Below the pieces are notes generated by a model. It was not told the origin of the DNA, did no database searches, and worked only from the letters and a program-made list of their open reading frames with translations. The position numbers and the translations under genes are program-made. Positions 47,638-59,990 of a stretch of DNA of 64,000 nucleotides are shown here, piece by piece. Location: NCBI GenBank assembly GCA_037974665.1, contig CM075764.1, positions 76,462,325 through 76,526,324 of the forward strand. The letters are read 5' to 3'. The DNA comes from Ehretia macrophylla (Eukaryota > Streptophyta > Magnoliopsida > Boraginales > Ehretiaceae). Numbering within the stretch: position 1 is the stretch's first letter; each line of letters starts with the position of its first letter.

Positions 47638-47783
47638 TTTCTTTGACTTTCCCTCTCTTGATTCAACCACGGATTCGATCCAACTTGATGAAGAACGTAA
47701 ACAATAGACAAGAAAATGACAAAAGTACACCAATAGACGAACACAATGTATGGAAATGTATCAATCAAAACAACATCAACCAT
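47610..47783 (-). CDS. Small single-span membrane ORF, unit C (57 codons)
   Basis: From ATG at 47783 the frame starts MVDVVLIDTFP, has a hydrophobic segment YIVFVYWCTFVIFLSIVYVL (about residues 12-31), then HQVGSNPWLNQERESQRN. The last residues (about GPVWNAF) come from the neighbouring MITE-like end, so the original C-terminus was shorter or different. It shares the MVD.VL start with unit B. A conserved box lies 103 bp upstream at 47886-47910, and the leader is CT-rich with an A run. No family is recognised. Confidence 0.4.
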   Translation of the reverse strand: MVDVVLIDTFPYIVFVYWCTFVIFLSIVYVLHQVGSNPWLNQERESQRNFGPVWNAF

Positions 47784-47885
47784 TTTTCTTCTTTTTTTTT
47801 TTTGAAGGAAGAGTTTTTTTATTTTATTTTGGGAAATAGTTGTGAGGATGAAGAAAGAAGATGAAGAAATGAAGAGAAGAAATAG

Positions 47886-47910
47886 GGGTAGGGTTTAAAA
47901 CCCTTCTGAT
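47886..47910 (-). promoter_or_regulatory. Conserved upstream box of unit C
   Basis: On the minus strand ATCAGAAGGGTTTTAAACCC then TACCC. It matches the unit A and B boxes in sequence and in distance to the ATG. Confidence 0.4.
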
Positions 47911-48250
47911 CGGGTGGATTGCGTTAGCGCGCGGGTTAGGGCGTGCTTGAGCAAAAAGAAACATTAGGTAGATTTCATCTTTCTCAAACCATGTTCAACA
48001 AGAACAAATAAATATATTTTTTGCAATGTTTTTATTTATACATGAATACAAACACATTGGTACAAAAGAAAAGTAACACTTGTAAAAACAATAATAAAAA
48101 GAGAAAATAAATTAAAGATTTATATACACATACTCATAAACTATATTTCATAATTATATCATACTTCCAAAAATTACATGATAATAAAAAATAAAAGAAA
48201 TTAATCATTCTGCATTTTTTCGACTCAACCGAGTGAATTTTCGATTTTGA

Positions 48251-48343
48251 TTAAGATATAAACAAGGAAGAGAAGATTATGCATGCATACTCAAAAATTA
48301 TCATAGCATGAGAAAATTCGACATCCAATTGTGAAGCGGCCAT
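48251..48343 (-). CDS. Small ORF, unit D (30 codons, probably truncated)
   Basis: From ATG at 48343 the frame reads MAASQLDVEFSHAM followed by the hydrophobic IIFEYACIIFSSLFIS and stops. A readable IKIENSLG-like stretch follows the stop, so a longer ORF may have been cut. The leader is CT-rich, and a box at 48452-48480 lies 109 bp upstream. It is the weakest of the four units. Confidence 0.3.
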   Translation of the reverse strand: MAASQLDVEFSHAMIIFEYACIIFSSLFIS

Positions 48344-48451
48344 TTTTATGAAATTGAGTATTGGTGATAAAAATTGAGAGAAAAAATCTTTGAAAGAGAA
48401 AGGGGTGTGCAGCGAAATGAAGAAAGAAAGAGATTAAATAGGGAGAAAGAG

Positions 48452-48480
48452 AGGGTTAAGGTAAAAACAATTTTACTCGG
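48452..48480 (-). promoter_or_regulatory. Conserved upstream box of unit D
   Basis: On the minus strand CCGAGTAAAATTGTTTTTAC then CTTAACCCTC. It is a degenerate version of the boxes before units A-C, at the same spacing. Confidence 0.35.
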
Positions 48481-48536
48481 GTGTACTGTACAGTCGCCCA
48501 TTTATTTATTTATTATTTTTTTTTTAAAATAATGAG

Positions 48537-48592
48537 AATATTTAACTACTCAGACTATTTAAACTCTTTTATGGGGTTCAAAAGCTTGTGAT
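48537..48592. repeat. Block shared with 8840-8895
   Basis: TATTTAACTACTCAGACTAT then TTAAACTCTTTT is the same block as at 8840, also to the right of a pair of small-ORF units. Confidence 0.7.
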
Positions 48593-48789
48593 TTACATAG
48601 AAAAAAAAACCAAAAAATGAAACATTTCAGCAAATAACTTTTTTTTATTTTTAATTTTTGTTTTTTTGTTTTGGTTTTGCTTTTTTATTTTACAAAAATA
48701 AAGCAAAAACAAGTAAGTAAAACAACACAATATATACAACACGAAAAATATAAATAATGATATATACAAATATACAAGGATAGAATTAT

Positions 48790-49181
48790 ATACAATAAAC
48801 TAAACTCTTATTTGAAAAGTTTAGTGCATGGTGAGTTGAGGGTCATTCCGTTGAGATTGGGGTTAACGATTCCAGTTTAAGAATTTTAGTTTATGTCCGG
48901 TCCAAATGTCAAAGTAAAGGAAAATTCGCTTACGTCAAATAGTTTATGAAATTGTCCAAGTGCCCCCAAAATGATTTCATCCAAATATGAGGGTTTGTAT
49001 GATTTGGAATAATAAATGTGAATGACAATAAAAGTAAATTAATTTAGTCTAAGAGTGGTTATTTTAGTCTAGCGGGTCCATAATTAGAATGATAAATTCG
49101 ATTGGGGTATTTAAGTAAAATATTTAGGATTTAGATATGGCATTAAAAACATGCTAGGCTACAAGCTCTAGACTTTTAGTA
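48790..49181 (-). repeat. Athila-family LTR fragment
   Basis: GGTGAGTTGAGGGTC then GTTGAGATTGGGGTTAACGA aligns with 15308-15345 of the Athila-like LTR in the same orientation. A CTAGGCTACAAGCTC stretch near 49153 matches the CTACAAGCTCCCAC stretch near 15580. It is cut at 49182 by a gypsy LTR. Confidence 0.6.
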
Positions 49182-50102
49182 TGTCATGGCCCGACTTGAC
49201 CCAAACTGGAACCAAGTTCGGACGCGACAACACTAAATCATTGTAACACCTATAACACTGATGCATTTAATAAATAATAGAGGCTACACAAAATAACCTG
49301 GACATTTAACAATAATAGAGTTTACATAAACCACCTGGAGTTTCGACATTATAGATAAGGCAAAATAGATACATTGTTCCAAAATGAACTCCAACTAATA
49401 ACCAATCCTTTTATGTTATAACAAAAGTCCATGAACCAATACTTAATACGTATGCAAAATGAGTCTTTCCATTACAACATGAACTGTACATACATATTAC
49501 ATAAAACAACATATATAACATCCATAGCAAGACAAGCATAACATCCACTTTCATTCTTCTTGTGGCTCACTCTCGACTTCACCTGAAATGTTCATAAAAC
49601 AAGTTGAGCTAACCTAGCTCAGTGAAGGGATGCACGGTAAGGTTTTGGAAAAACATTAACCTATAATCCATTTGAAAACATGCATTCAAAACAATGTACA
49701 AACACTAAGCATTTAAACATAATTAGCTCAAGAAACAATAAAGCTATATGACCCTTCAAGAAAGGATATGCTAACCATTGTTGATGTCGTCTCTTATACC
49801 ACCATCACGTGCTCTACCACTTATCACTCCCGATAGATGCACTCTGGATGTACACCGAAACCTATTACCCAACATCTCATGGAACTCTCCGTCCATACAA
49901 ACGAGGGACTAGGACCAAAGTAGGCATGTCATCGCCCAACAAGCCCGATACTGCCCGGGGGACACAATACTACCTTGGCTCGATAAAAGGTTGCAACCCT
50001 TACAATCATTCAATCAATCGATCAACAATTTACTTCACTTCGAGAGGACAACAAAGTAGGTTGTCCCTCAAACATATTAACTTGCAATTAGCAATTCAAT
50101 TT
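49182..50102 (-). repeat. Tekay-type LTR fragment
   Basis: It begins TGTCATGGCCCGACTTGACC. It contains TTCACCTGAAATG (49579) and ACCATTGTTGATGTCG then TATACCACCATCACG (49774-49810), which match LTR2 near 43220 and 43530. It is interrupted at 50103 by a second LTR of the same family. Confidence 0.75.
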
Positions 50103-53100
50103 TGTCACGCCTCAACCCGACTTTGCTTAGGACCAAGTCAAGATGCGATAAAAAACGGGCATTATGATACCTGTAATATGAAACATTTGGGATATAAACC
50201 TGTACACATTTAATTTTACAAACAACGGGGTTTACATAACATACAACCTAGACATTTCATATATAACAAAGTTTACATAGCCACCGGTTAGTGTTGGGGA
50301 TATGCCCTAATGCTATAGTTTGAGATGACCTTATTAGGGCTTAATAAGAATATATTTATATGTTTTATACACTATGTCATTTGTAGGATATTCATATTCT
50401 CCGCTTCGATATGAATATGTTCCTAATACTTATCCGAGAAGATAAATGTTCTAAAAGGGTTTAGGATATTTCGCACTTTTCTGCGATATGATAAACATTA
50501 AGAATCGATTCATAGCCCTTATGATTATTCAACCGGGACTAGAATAATCGAGTACGGGTTCTCATATGTTATTACCTTTGATTAACATAATGATATTAAT
50601 GATAAAAGATGGCGTGCGAAGTGCCAGAACAGCATGATGATGTTGACTAATAAACATATGAGTGCTCATCTGTGTACGGATCATTGAATGTGACAATAAA
50701 TAGTAAACTGCATGATATCAGGTTAATAGTTTACTATTTAGTTAGGAATTGTGCAAATTAATCATCAGACTTGAGAAATTACGGCTGTCGGTTATATCAG
50801 GGGCTAAATACTGTGTCTGGGCAATGCCTGTCTTTCATAAGGTGGGTTATGGCTTTTTGCATTTTAGTTTTATGGTATAAACTGACAGCTAATTGTCGAG
50901 ATACGATCTGTTAACCTCTGGCGTGAGGCGATGTCCTATGATATCTGAGATTGGTCATTAAACGAGCAAGTCCTTGGCCAAGGCGAGTATGAAGTGATGG
51001 AAATGAGTTTTTCCATGGTAGTCATCTCTTGTTTCACCAATTCAGATTTATACATAGTATCGGAGATGGACTTAACCTTTTCATAGTCTTTTCCCGATCG
51101 GGGCATTCTTAACAGAAGGATCGGACTGTATGCTAATTCTCGACGGTTAAATGGATTCATAAAAGACGTCATCTTTATTATTGTATACATTCTCATGGTA
51201 CATTCGTTGCTAGTGCATCACTCATGAGCATGAGGGTATTTCGATAAATAACAGAGACATTTTCGAAATAGATAAGGACATTTATTGGTCCCTTATCGGT
51301 ACGCGATTGTGAATCTAGAAGGTCACACACTTATAAGTATCATAAATGATTTCATCGAAAGCTTATATAATGTGGTTGATGACTTTAAGGTGTTAAGAGT
51401 CATCTATGTTGGTAATTGGGCCAAAAGTGTAATTTTGGAAAATTTTAGGGTCAAATTATAATTACCAAGACTTTTGGGGCCAAACTGTAATTATTAAAAA
51501 GTAGTTTCAATATATTAATTCTAATAGAGATTAAAATGGGCAAAAATTTTATATATATATATAAAGGAGTTTATATATTATATATGTGTCATGGTGATGT
51601 AATTTGAGAAATGCCACGTTATCATCCTAATTGTCAAAAGGTGAATTGCAAATTAATGACTAAATATTTACATGTGGCATATGCATGTAGAGATTGATGA
51701 CTAGGATTGTCCATGTCATCAATCCTAATCATTTGAATTTGAAATGGATGGATATGATTCTTTTTTGAATAAAGACAAAAGAATCTTGACCATTACTTTT
51801 GATGATAGAACCTTTTTGCCAAGTGTCAAGAGAGAGAATAAAGTTACCTTTGGATTGTAATGATTACAATCCTAGGATTTGCATGACTTTTACTTTAGAA
51901 GAAAACAATTTTGATTGGCTATCTATTAAAGTAACTTTATATATATATTTATATGAGTATGATATATATATATAATAATAAAAGATGACAACCTTCTCTC
52001 TCCATCCACTTACATTTTTGGCCAAGCCATAGAGGATAGAGAAAATGGTCATCTTATCACCTAATGCTAATGATTGAGATCTAAAGGCTTGCATGACTTG
52101 TCATGAAAAGGTGACAATAGTGATTGGTCACTTATTATATTATTAGCTTATATTAGATGATAATATACTCTCTCTTTATGTGATAACCTCTCAAATATAC
52201 ACATACATATTCGGCCAAGGCAAGAGAAGAGAGAGGAGAGTGAACTTCATCTTCTTCCTTGAGCTAGGACTTTCGGCTATAGCAAGTAGTACAAGAAGCT
52301 TTTGCTTTTTTATCCTAAATTACATATACATAGCTTCATACATTGAAGATATACTAGCACATTTCATCTTCAAGGAGGGTAGAACTTTGGATGCTTGGTG
52401 GACCAACTAGGGCCTTCAAGTTAGAAGGATTCAAAGGCTTGTCATCTTTTTCCATCTTCTCCAAAATGATCTACAAGTGAGGTATACCTATGAACCTCCT
52501 TTTCTATATGTATAGTTGATATATATATAGCTTGTGTTAATAGTTAATGGATATGGTAGAAAGATTGCATGTTGATCCTTGCTAGAAAACTTGAAAAAAT
52601 TTTGTTGTTTGCCTATGTATGTTTCAGCTATGCCAAGGTGTCCATGCATGACTTTTTCGATCTTGAATCCAATTTATGATTATGTTATGACATGATATCT
52701 AATGTTGGCTAGTACCTTTAAGTTAGACCTACTTTAGACATGGTCATAATAGCTACGTTCTTTCACAAAATAGGTTGAACCAACCTAGAATCATGTACAT
52801 GGCCAAAATAAACTTACAACTTTACACCAAAAGTCTTCTAGACTTCCAAATATATAACTTTAGTCAAATGCATTACATGAGTACAAGAGTATTCATTACA
52901 CAAGCACAACTACGTAAACAACATAAGCATTATCCAAGCAAATCAAGCAAAGCCATTGCTTTCATTCACCTCGTGGCTCGGTCTCGGCCTCACCTGAAAT
53001 GGTCATGAAATAGGGTGAGCTTCAAAGGCTCAGTGATGGGGGAAATACGAGAGGTTTAAAAGCTCAATGAGGGGGGAAATACGGGAGGTTTTGGAAAACA

Positions 53101-55178
53101 TTTAGCTTGAAAATCCTTTTGAAAACGTGCATTGGAACAATATATAAACAATAAGCAATTAAAGGCAATAAACTCAAGTACACATAAAGCTATATAACCA
53201 CACAAGAAAGGATACGCTAAACATTGTTGATGTCACTCCTTATACCACCATCACGAACTCTACCATTCTTTTTGTCACTCTCGATCAGATGCATCCGGAT
53301 ACCCTGGAAATCTATGAGCCACACCCCACGAAATGCTCTGTCTATGCGGAATAGGGAATAGAACCTTTGTAGTCGTGTCATCGCTTGGCAAGCCTGATGC
53401 CGCCTAGTGCAACACGATGCTACCATGTCTCGTTTAACATTTGCATGCACATTCAATCATTTAGTCTCGTATTCGCTTCACTTTGAGAAGACAAAAAAGT
53501 AGGTTACCGAACCATTTGCAACACTTTCAAACATTTAGACATTTCCAATAGCACTTAACATTACACATGAACATTTCCACATATTGACCGCATTACCACT
53601 CAGTAGAACATTGACTTACAACCTTTAACATCTAGCATATAACACACTCTTAACCAACTTATAATCCAACACAAGTGCATAAAACATCATAATCATGCTC
53701 TACAACATCTAACAATTAACATTTAACCAACATTTTATCCAGCATTTAATGCATTTATAAGCAATATAAATGCACAATCTTAACATAACTTACATATATA
53801 CCAACTATAATACATTATAAGTGCAAACCATTAGCAAAACCAAGCATAAAACAAGGTTAATAAGCAAAATAACAAAAATGCACCTTTGCTGGAATTTTTG
53901 GAAAATTCACTAAAATCACTCTAAATTCCACCAAAATTGTATCCAAGCCATGAAATTATGCTATGGACAAATATATATGCATATGAACTACATATCTAAG
54001 CTAGAAACAAGAATAACTTCATAGCTATTCACAATTTTTACCTACAACATTTTAAAGCTAACATATACAACATATAACCACAACTTTTACCAACCCCTTT
54101 CATAACCTACAATGAAACACATATACCCAAGCATTTATATAACAAAATAAGGAGAAAAGCAAGCTAATAACACACGAAGAAAGGCAGCCCTTACACTACA
54201 ACATTTAATCAATACTTAATATTGACATTCAACAACATTTTTCATCCACATTTAACAACACTTTTATAAATACCTTTCCTAATTTATACTACCAAGCAAA
54301 TACCCCAACATTTACGTAGCATTTAAGGACCAAAGCAAGAATTTTAACCACGAAAAAGGCAACCAAAGAGGGCTGCTACAGTGACTGCCCAGTGCTGGAA
54401 AATTTCAGCAAACACACCACATTTCATTCAACCTCCAATCTTGCTTCCAAGCTCCTAATTCATGCTATGATCATATATATATGCATATAGAGTTTTTATT
54501 TAAGTTATGAACAAAGATTGAACTCACATTTAGCTATAAAACTCAACCTACAACACATTTTTGCTAACTACAACATATAATGGTTCAATAATGTATCTAT
54601 GCATATATATCACTCTCAAAGCATCACTTATCAAGATACACGTGCATTATCAACATATATAACACAGGTATATGAATTCATAACCAAAATACAAACTTTG
54701 AAAGTTTAGATTTGAAAAATCCATCACCTTTTATGGTAGAAAATGCAAGAATAAGCAAGAATGAACAATAGTTGAGCTTAATCTACTTCCAATTTGGGTC
54801 TAATTGCTTTCTTTCTTCATCTTCCTCATCAAAAATTGGACAAACCCTAACTAATCACTCACCCCCTCTTTGTCTTTCTCAACTTGATTTTTTTTTTTTT
54901 TTGATTTTGATTTGTTATGTTTTAACTTAAAGGGTCTTGGTCTTATATTAAAGCTATGTCAATGCAAGACCAAATAAAATATCACTAAAAGTTAAATGAC
55001 TACTAATGGAATGCCCTTTTATAATATGTCAAGCTTGTCATTGTTTGTGAAATTAAATGAAATGTCAATTAAATGCTAAGTTCATGCACATTTTACTTCC
55101 AAATAACAAGTAAATCACTTAAATGCACATATTACTTCAAATAATAATTAAGACAAATAAATGCACATAAATTGCACA
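50103..55178 (-). repeat. Tekay-type 3' LTR, split by a copia LTR
   Basis: It begins TGTCACGCCTCAACCC and ends CATAAATTGCACA. Without the copia insertion (50292-52726) it is about 2640 bp. Landmarks shared with LTR2 include CACCTGAAATGGTCATGAAA (52990), GTTGATGTCACTCCTTATAC (53227) and the ACTCTCAAAGCATCACTTAT block (54613). A polypurine tract follows its right edge, so it is the 3' LTR of the minus-strand element with gag at 55374-56412. Confidence 0.82.
50292..52721 (+). repeat. Copia solo LTR, plus orientation
   Basis: It begins TGTTGGGGATATGCCCTAAT, a typical plant copia LTR start. A GTTAG target duplication is present at 50287-50291 and 52722-52726. The right edge ends ..TACCTTTAA, not the expected CA, so that edge is less certain. 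It has TA tracts at 51550-51565 and 51940-51975. Its second half is related to 5751-6519. No internal coding region was found. Confidence 0.7.
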
Positions 55179-55205
55179 CTTTGGTCTCCTATTCTCCTCT
55201 CCTCA
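55179..55205 (-). other. Polypurine tract next to the 3' LTR
   Basis: On the minus strand the sequence is purine-rich (GAGGAGAGGAGAATAGGAG then ACCAAAG) and runs straight into the LTR start TGTGCAATTT. Confidence 0.7.
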
Positions 55206-56473
55206 AGACAATTTCATCCCTGAAATTCTTACTTGTTTCTCGGGGTAATCCTTGTTGATAAATGGCATAGGCTCAGGCCCGTACACGCTGTATGGGTACA
55301 CCACCTGTAGGCCTATTCTGGGTACTTATATATGAAGTCTACCCTTGCTTTTTCTGCCATTTCGGACAGTCTTTCACCCTATGCTTGTCACTGCTATAAT
55401 CAGTACACCTCCCCGACCTTTTCTAACACTTAGGCTCAGTATGGCTTTTACGATCACAGTAGGCACAATGTGGAGCTTGAGAGCAGCATTACTCCTAGAG
55501 GAGCCTTGAGCTGAGGAAGTAATTGAACCACCTTGATGAGTCCTCATAACAGTCGGCCTATACTGGCTCCGACTTTGACTCGGTTGATCCTGTGGCTGGA
55601 AGGATCCCTGCTGGTCCTCTGACTGAGAAGGTCTTTTGTTTGGCTGACTTGATTTTACTCTCACCTCGCTCTTTCTCTTTTCAACTCTCGATGCTGCATT
55701 GGGGCCTCTGTGTAGGTAGCAAACTGAAAATGGCCTAAACTATCTTGAATCTCTGGCCTTAGACCCTTAATGAACCTCCATACCCTCTTGGCAGTGGATT
55801 GCACCAATTCAGGTGCATAATGAGACAACTTGTTAAATTGAGCCTCGTACTGCGCAACCGTTAACTTACCTTGTCTGAAGGACATAAACTCCTCATCTTA
55901 TCTTTCTCAGGCAATCTCTGGAATGTAGTTGTCTTTAAATGCTTTCACAAAGTTCTCTTACAAGTACGGGTACCCTGGTATTCCCACTATAGTTTTATGG
56001 TCCTCCACCATTACCTCGCATCCCCGTCAAGCAAGAAGATGGCAAAAGTAATCTTCTTATCATCTATATATTCAAGTGCATCATAGATATTCTCAACCAT
56101 TTCCAACTAATCCTCGGCCTTTTCGTCATTCAGTTCCCCTAGAAATCTCGATGGCTCGTACTTCAAGAACCGCTTTAGCATGTTGTCACCCCCATTACCA
56201 TTGCCATTATTTTTATTATTGTTGTTGTGGTTTCTCAGATTATTATGCTCACGTTCAGCCAGCCTCTCTAAAACCTGTGCCATTATGTCCATAGTGGTTG
56301 TCATTCTATCAAATACCTTCTCACCAATTGGTACCTGATCTCCCTGTGCATCCATACCCCTACCTCTCGGACCTCTTTCATCTATCTTTTCATCACCAAA
56401 AGAGTCACTCATAGGTTATAGCATATAAACAAGTTATAAGCAATTTATATCACATATGAAACAAGTATCACAT
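55206..56473 (-). pseudogene. Gag-only interior of a minus-strand Tekay-like element
   Basis: Frames from 56412: MSDSFGDEKIDERGPRGRG, MAQVLERLAEREHNN, MLKRFLKYEPSRFLGELNDE; then from 55885 FRQGKLTVAQYEAQFNKLSH and FIKGLRPEIQDSLGHFQF; then from 55664 SQPNKRPSQSEDQQG. A CAYCDRKSHTEPKC zinc knuckle is readable in another frame near 55440. Gag is followed directly by the polypurine tract and 3' LTR, so protease, RT, RNase H and integrase are absent. Several frameshifts and stops are present. The 5' side is cut at 56474 by a plus-oriented element; the 5' LTR may lie beyond the window. Confidence 0.82.
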
Positions 56474-58586
56474 TGTGATATTTTTTTGAATTAATGTATG
56501 TGCCTATATGTGAATTACTAAATGATATTACGTCAAATGTGCATTTAAGGAGAATTTGTTGCATTTAGTTGACCTTTCACTTAGTTTGACCAAACTAGCT
56601 TTTATACACTTAAATACTTAGACTACTACATTAAATTAATTCCAGACTTCGTATAATTAAAATTAGAATCAAACTAGAAGGTTAACTAAATCATTTTGCA
56701 CTTTAAAAATATCTACCTAAACTAAATAGTGATTTTCCACTAACTCAACTTGTGCCTTGACTCTGTTTGACTTTCATTTAATACCTTATATAGCCAAAAA
56801 TGCATAAAAAAGCTCTTCAATCAGCCGTGCACTTAGGGCTTGTAGGAATAGTGTATTTCTTTCTATTTTGGTGATTTGAAGAAAAAAGAGAAAGATCTAG
56901 GGGCCCCGCTTGCATATTTGAACTCGTTTTACATTGCTCTACGTAAGTACCAATTGTTATCATTTTTGGAATGAAAAAGGTAAGGGCTATTTTCTAAAAT
57001 TTGGTTTAAAAGTTGAGTTTTTAGCTATATAATTGCTTGTATATGCTATATATACTTATATATGCTTATGAAGCATGCTAACTAAGTTATCTATTACACT
57101 TTATTTGAATGTTAGTTAGTTTGATTTATGACTTGACATAGATGATTAAATTGTTAAAATAGCTAGAAAAATATGTTGTATAATATGTTGTAGAATGGCT
57201 TAACATAGTTTAAAGGCTTGAAATAGAGGGTTTTATGGAAGGTTGGCCGACTGAATTTCATGGTGTTGGCCGTCTGCTTGCACTCGGGTTTGGGGGGGTG
57301 ATTGGGTTGCTTTTATGTTGCTTTAAATATGTGCTAGGTTACTTAATTGCTAGGTAGTAGTTTGGTGATAGTTGAATGTGGTTTAATTGTTGATTGTTGT
57401 AGATTTTGGATAGGTTGCCATAAATGTTGTTAGAAGTAAAAGTAGTGTTGTTTCTAATTGTTTGTATTGGAAATGTTGCTAAAGTGAATTGATGTTAAGT
57501 TTGATCGGAGTCAGTTAGTATTTGAAAGTGTATACTTGAAGTTGGATGGCTTACTTTGTCATCTAACTAATATGTTCTAAGTGTTGCATTAATTAAGTGT
57601 TAAAGTGTTGCATAAAGTGTTTGTGAGGCGTGATAGGGTTGTGTCACCTCGGGTAGTATCGGATTTGCCGAGTTGTATTTGCACAACTATCATGTTCTAT
57701 CCCCTATCATGCATGATCTGAGAATGTTCATGGGGTGTGGGTCTACATTTGGGTACATCCGGATTGTATCAGTGGGTGATATAAGAAGTCGATAGAGTTC
57801 GTGATAGAGGTATAAGGAGCGGCTTTAACAAACTTAAGCGTATCCTTTACTAAGTGTTATTAAGCTTTGCTATTACTTGAATTAAATATTCTTAGTATTA
57901 TGTATTACTCAAGTGGCTTTCAAAATGGTTTTCAAAGTTAAAATGAGTTTCAAAACCTCCCTATATTACCTTCCCTTACTGAGTTTGTGAAAACTCACCC
58001 TATTTTCTAACATTTTAGGTGAGCCTGAGCCGGAGCTAGTGTTCGGGCTTCTAAAGGTTAAGGCTAAGCCTTATGTTGATATGTCCTTAGCTCAAGAGCC
58101 TTAACCTTGAGTGCTTGCTTGGATGTTTGTTATGATGTCTTAGTGTTATGGTCATAATGTATGAAAAACTTGAACTTATGTAATATGTGATGTTGTAGCT
58201 TACTTTATGTCGGTAGTTTGTACTCTTTTTGTTGAATGATCAAAGTAAGCTTGGTTTGTATATAATGCTAGCTTAGATAGTCTATTTTGGTTATGTACAT
58301 ATTGTTAGACTTAAGCAAGCTTTGGTATTCTATTTTGAGCATATGTATATTATGGCTATGTCTAAGTTGTTGAGACGGACGGTGTTATATTTTCGTTTAA
58401 TGTTGGATGGTTGAAGTATGGCATGTATTGGTTACTTTGTGGTTGTATAAAGTGTTCGCTTGATTATGGAATGTATGAAGTATTGAATAGGTTTATGTGT
58501 AGTGAGTCCATATTGCATATATTATAATGCCAAAATTTCATCGCGTCCTGACTTGATCATAAGTGGAGTCATGTTGGGGCATGACA
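56474..58586 (+). repeat. 5' LTR of the plus-strand Tekay-like element
   Basis: It ends TCATGTTGGGGCATGACA, followed within six bases by a primer site. The start TGTGATATTTTTTTG is the best TG edge and gives 2113 bp. The shared word GGCTTACTTTGTCATCTAAC at 57548 links it to the LTR at 1-2104 (1050). The segment 57974-58030, CTTACTGAGTTTGTGAAAAC then CATTTTAGGTGAGCC, looks like the R/U5 splice-like signature of this family. Confidence 0.8.
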
Positions 58587-58591
58587 TTTAG

Positions 58592-58603
58592 TGGTATCAA
58601 AAC
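58592..58603 (+). other. Primer-binding site, initiator tRNA-Met type (mutated)
   Basis: TGGTATCAAAAC, differing by two G-to-A changes from the usual TGGTATCAGAGC. It lies five bases after the LTR edge. Confidence 0.8.
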
Positions 58604-58877
58604 ATGATTAGCTTTAAGTTGGGTTACCCTCGATATATGGGTAGAGGTCTTAACATGAATTCGTCTTGAAAGAGTGAATACATGCATTAAGTGAAAAGTG
58701 AAGTACAAGTAGTCAATGTGTTATATGTTATTAACTTGCTTATGTGATTAACTTACTTATGTGACTAACTTGCTTACGTGATCTATGTGCCTTATGTGAA
58801 GGTTGTTTATTGTGTGAAATTTGTTGCTTATATCTTGTTTATATGATATAACATTTGGTTAACTCTTTGGTTATAAG

Positions 58878-59990
58878 ATGGCTACACGTCCTAGTGGTAG
58901 ACCCCGTAGGGAGGTTGAGGATCAGGGGAATGAGGCACCAATGAGATATCCAATTCTAGATCGGATAGCAGTGACCATGGATCGTATGACATAGGTTTTT
59001 GCAGGGCAGGTTGCTCAGGGGAAAAATAATCTTGGTAACAACAACAATAATCGAGGTAACAATAGAGGTAATGATGGTAGTAGGGGTAGCCTATTGTAGG
59101 AGTTCTTGAGATATGGTCCTTCGAGGTTCTTAGGGAAGCCTGATGATGAAAAAGCCAAGTCTTGGCTGAGTAGAATCGAGAAGTTCTATGATGCACTAGA
59201 TTATACTGATGAGAGGAATGGGTCATTTGTTGTCTTCCTACTTGACAATGATGCAGAGCAGTGGTGGCATACGGTGAAACTGAGGTGGGAGCACCAAAAT
59301 ACTTCTTACTAGTGGGCTAACTTTGTTAAGGAGTTTAAAGCTAACTATGTTCCAAAAATTTCTCGGGAATGCAGAGAAGATGAGTTTTTGTCTCTCAAAC
59401 AGGGTAATATGACTATAGCATAGTACGAGGCCACTTTCAACAGGTTCAATCGATATGCTCCAGAGTTTGTGTAGGATGCAAAGAGAAGGACCCGGAGGTT
59501 CATTCGGGGTTAGAGATCGGAGATCCAGGACTTTATGGCTCTGTTGGAGTTTGATACATATAGTGCAGCTCTGAATGCAGCTTCTCGGATTGAAAAGAAG
59601 AAAAGTGAGGTTCGAGCTGAGTCCAGTCAACCAAACAAGAGGCCATATCAGCCTCAGGGGTAGCAGATATCCTATTAGCCTCAGACTCAGCAGAGGCCAG
59701 CTCAGTCTCAGGGACATTACAGGCCGTATGTGGTAAGGCCTCAGTAGACTAGTATAGTTGCTCTATCAGTTCCAACTTCTTCAGGTGGTAGTGTTACTAC
59801 ACCACCTCCGTATTGTGCATATTATAAACGTAAGGGCGATCTGGAGGCCTACTATTGGATGAAAGCTGGGAAATGTTTGGGTTGTGGTAGCGACCAATAT
59901 AGGGTGAAAAATTGCCCCAAATGGCAGAAGGTTCCTAGTTAACCAGCGACGAAAGTTACTCAGGGTAGACCTTCGGGCAGTACACCTCAA
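58878..59990 (+). pseudogene. Tekay-like gag (many stops)
   Basis: From ATG at 58878: MATRPSGRPRREVEDQGNEA, then LRYGPSRFLGKPDDEKAKSW, FLLDNDAEQWWHTVKLRW, LSLKQGNMTIA, YEATFNRFNRYAPEFV and FMALLEFDTYSAALNAASRI. About ten in-frame stops occur, nearly all TAG where the family has CAG (Gln). The zinc knuckle KCLGCGSDQYRVKNCP has Tyr where His is required. These are changes expected from deamination of methylated C in CHG and similar sites, so the copy has been silenced and decayed. Confidence 0.9.

Noticed and set aside
49809..50213. 134-codon plus frame
   Set aside because: It lies in LTR sequence on the strand opposite to the element, has no motif, and crosses the junction between two LTRs at 50103.
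59238..59717. 159-codon minus frame antisense to gag
   Set aside because: It is a shadow of the gag coding strand, with no known domain.
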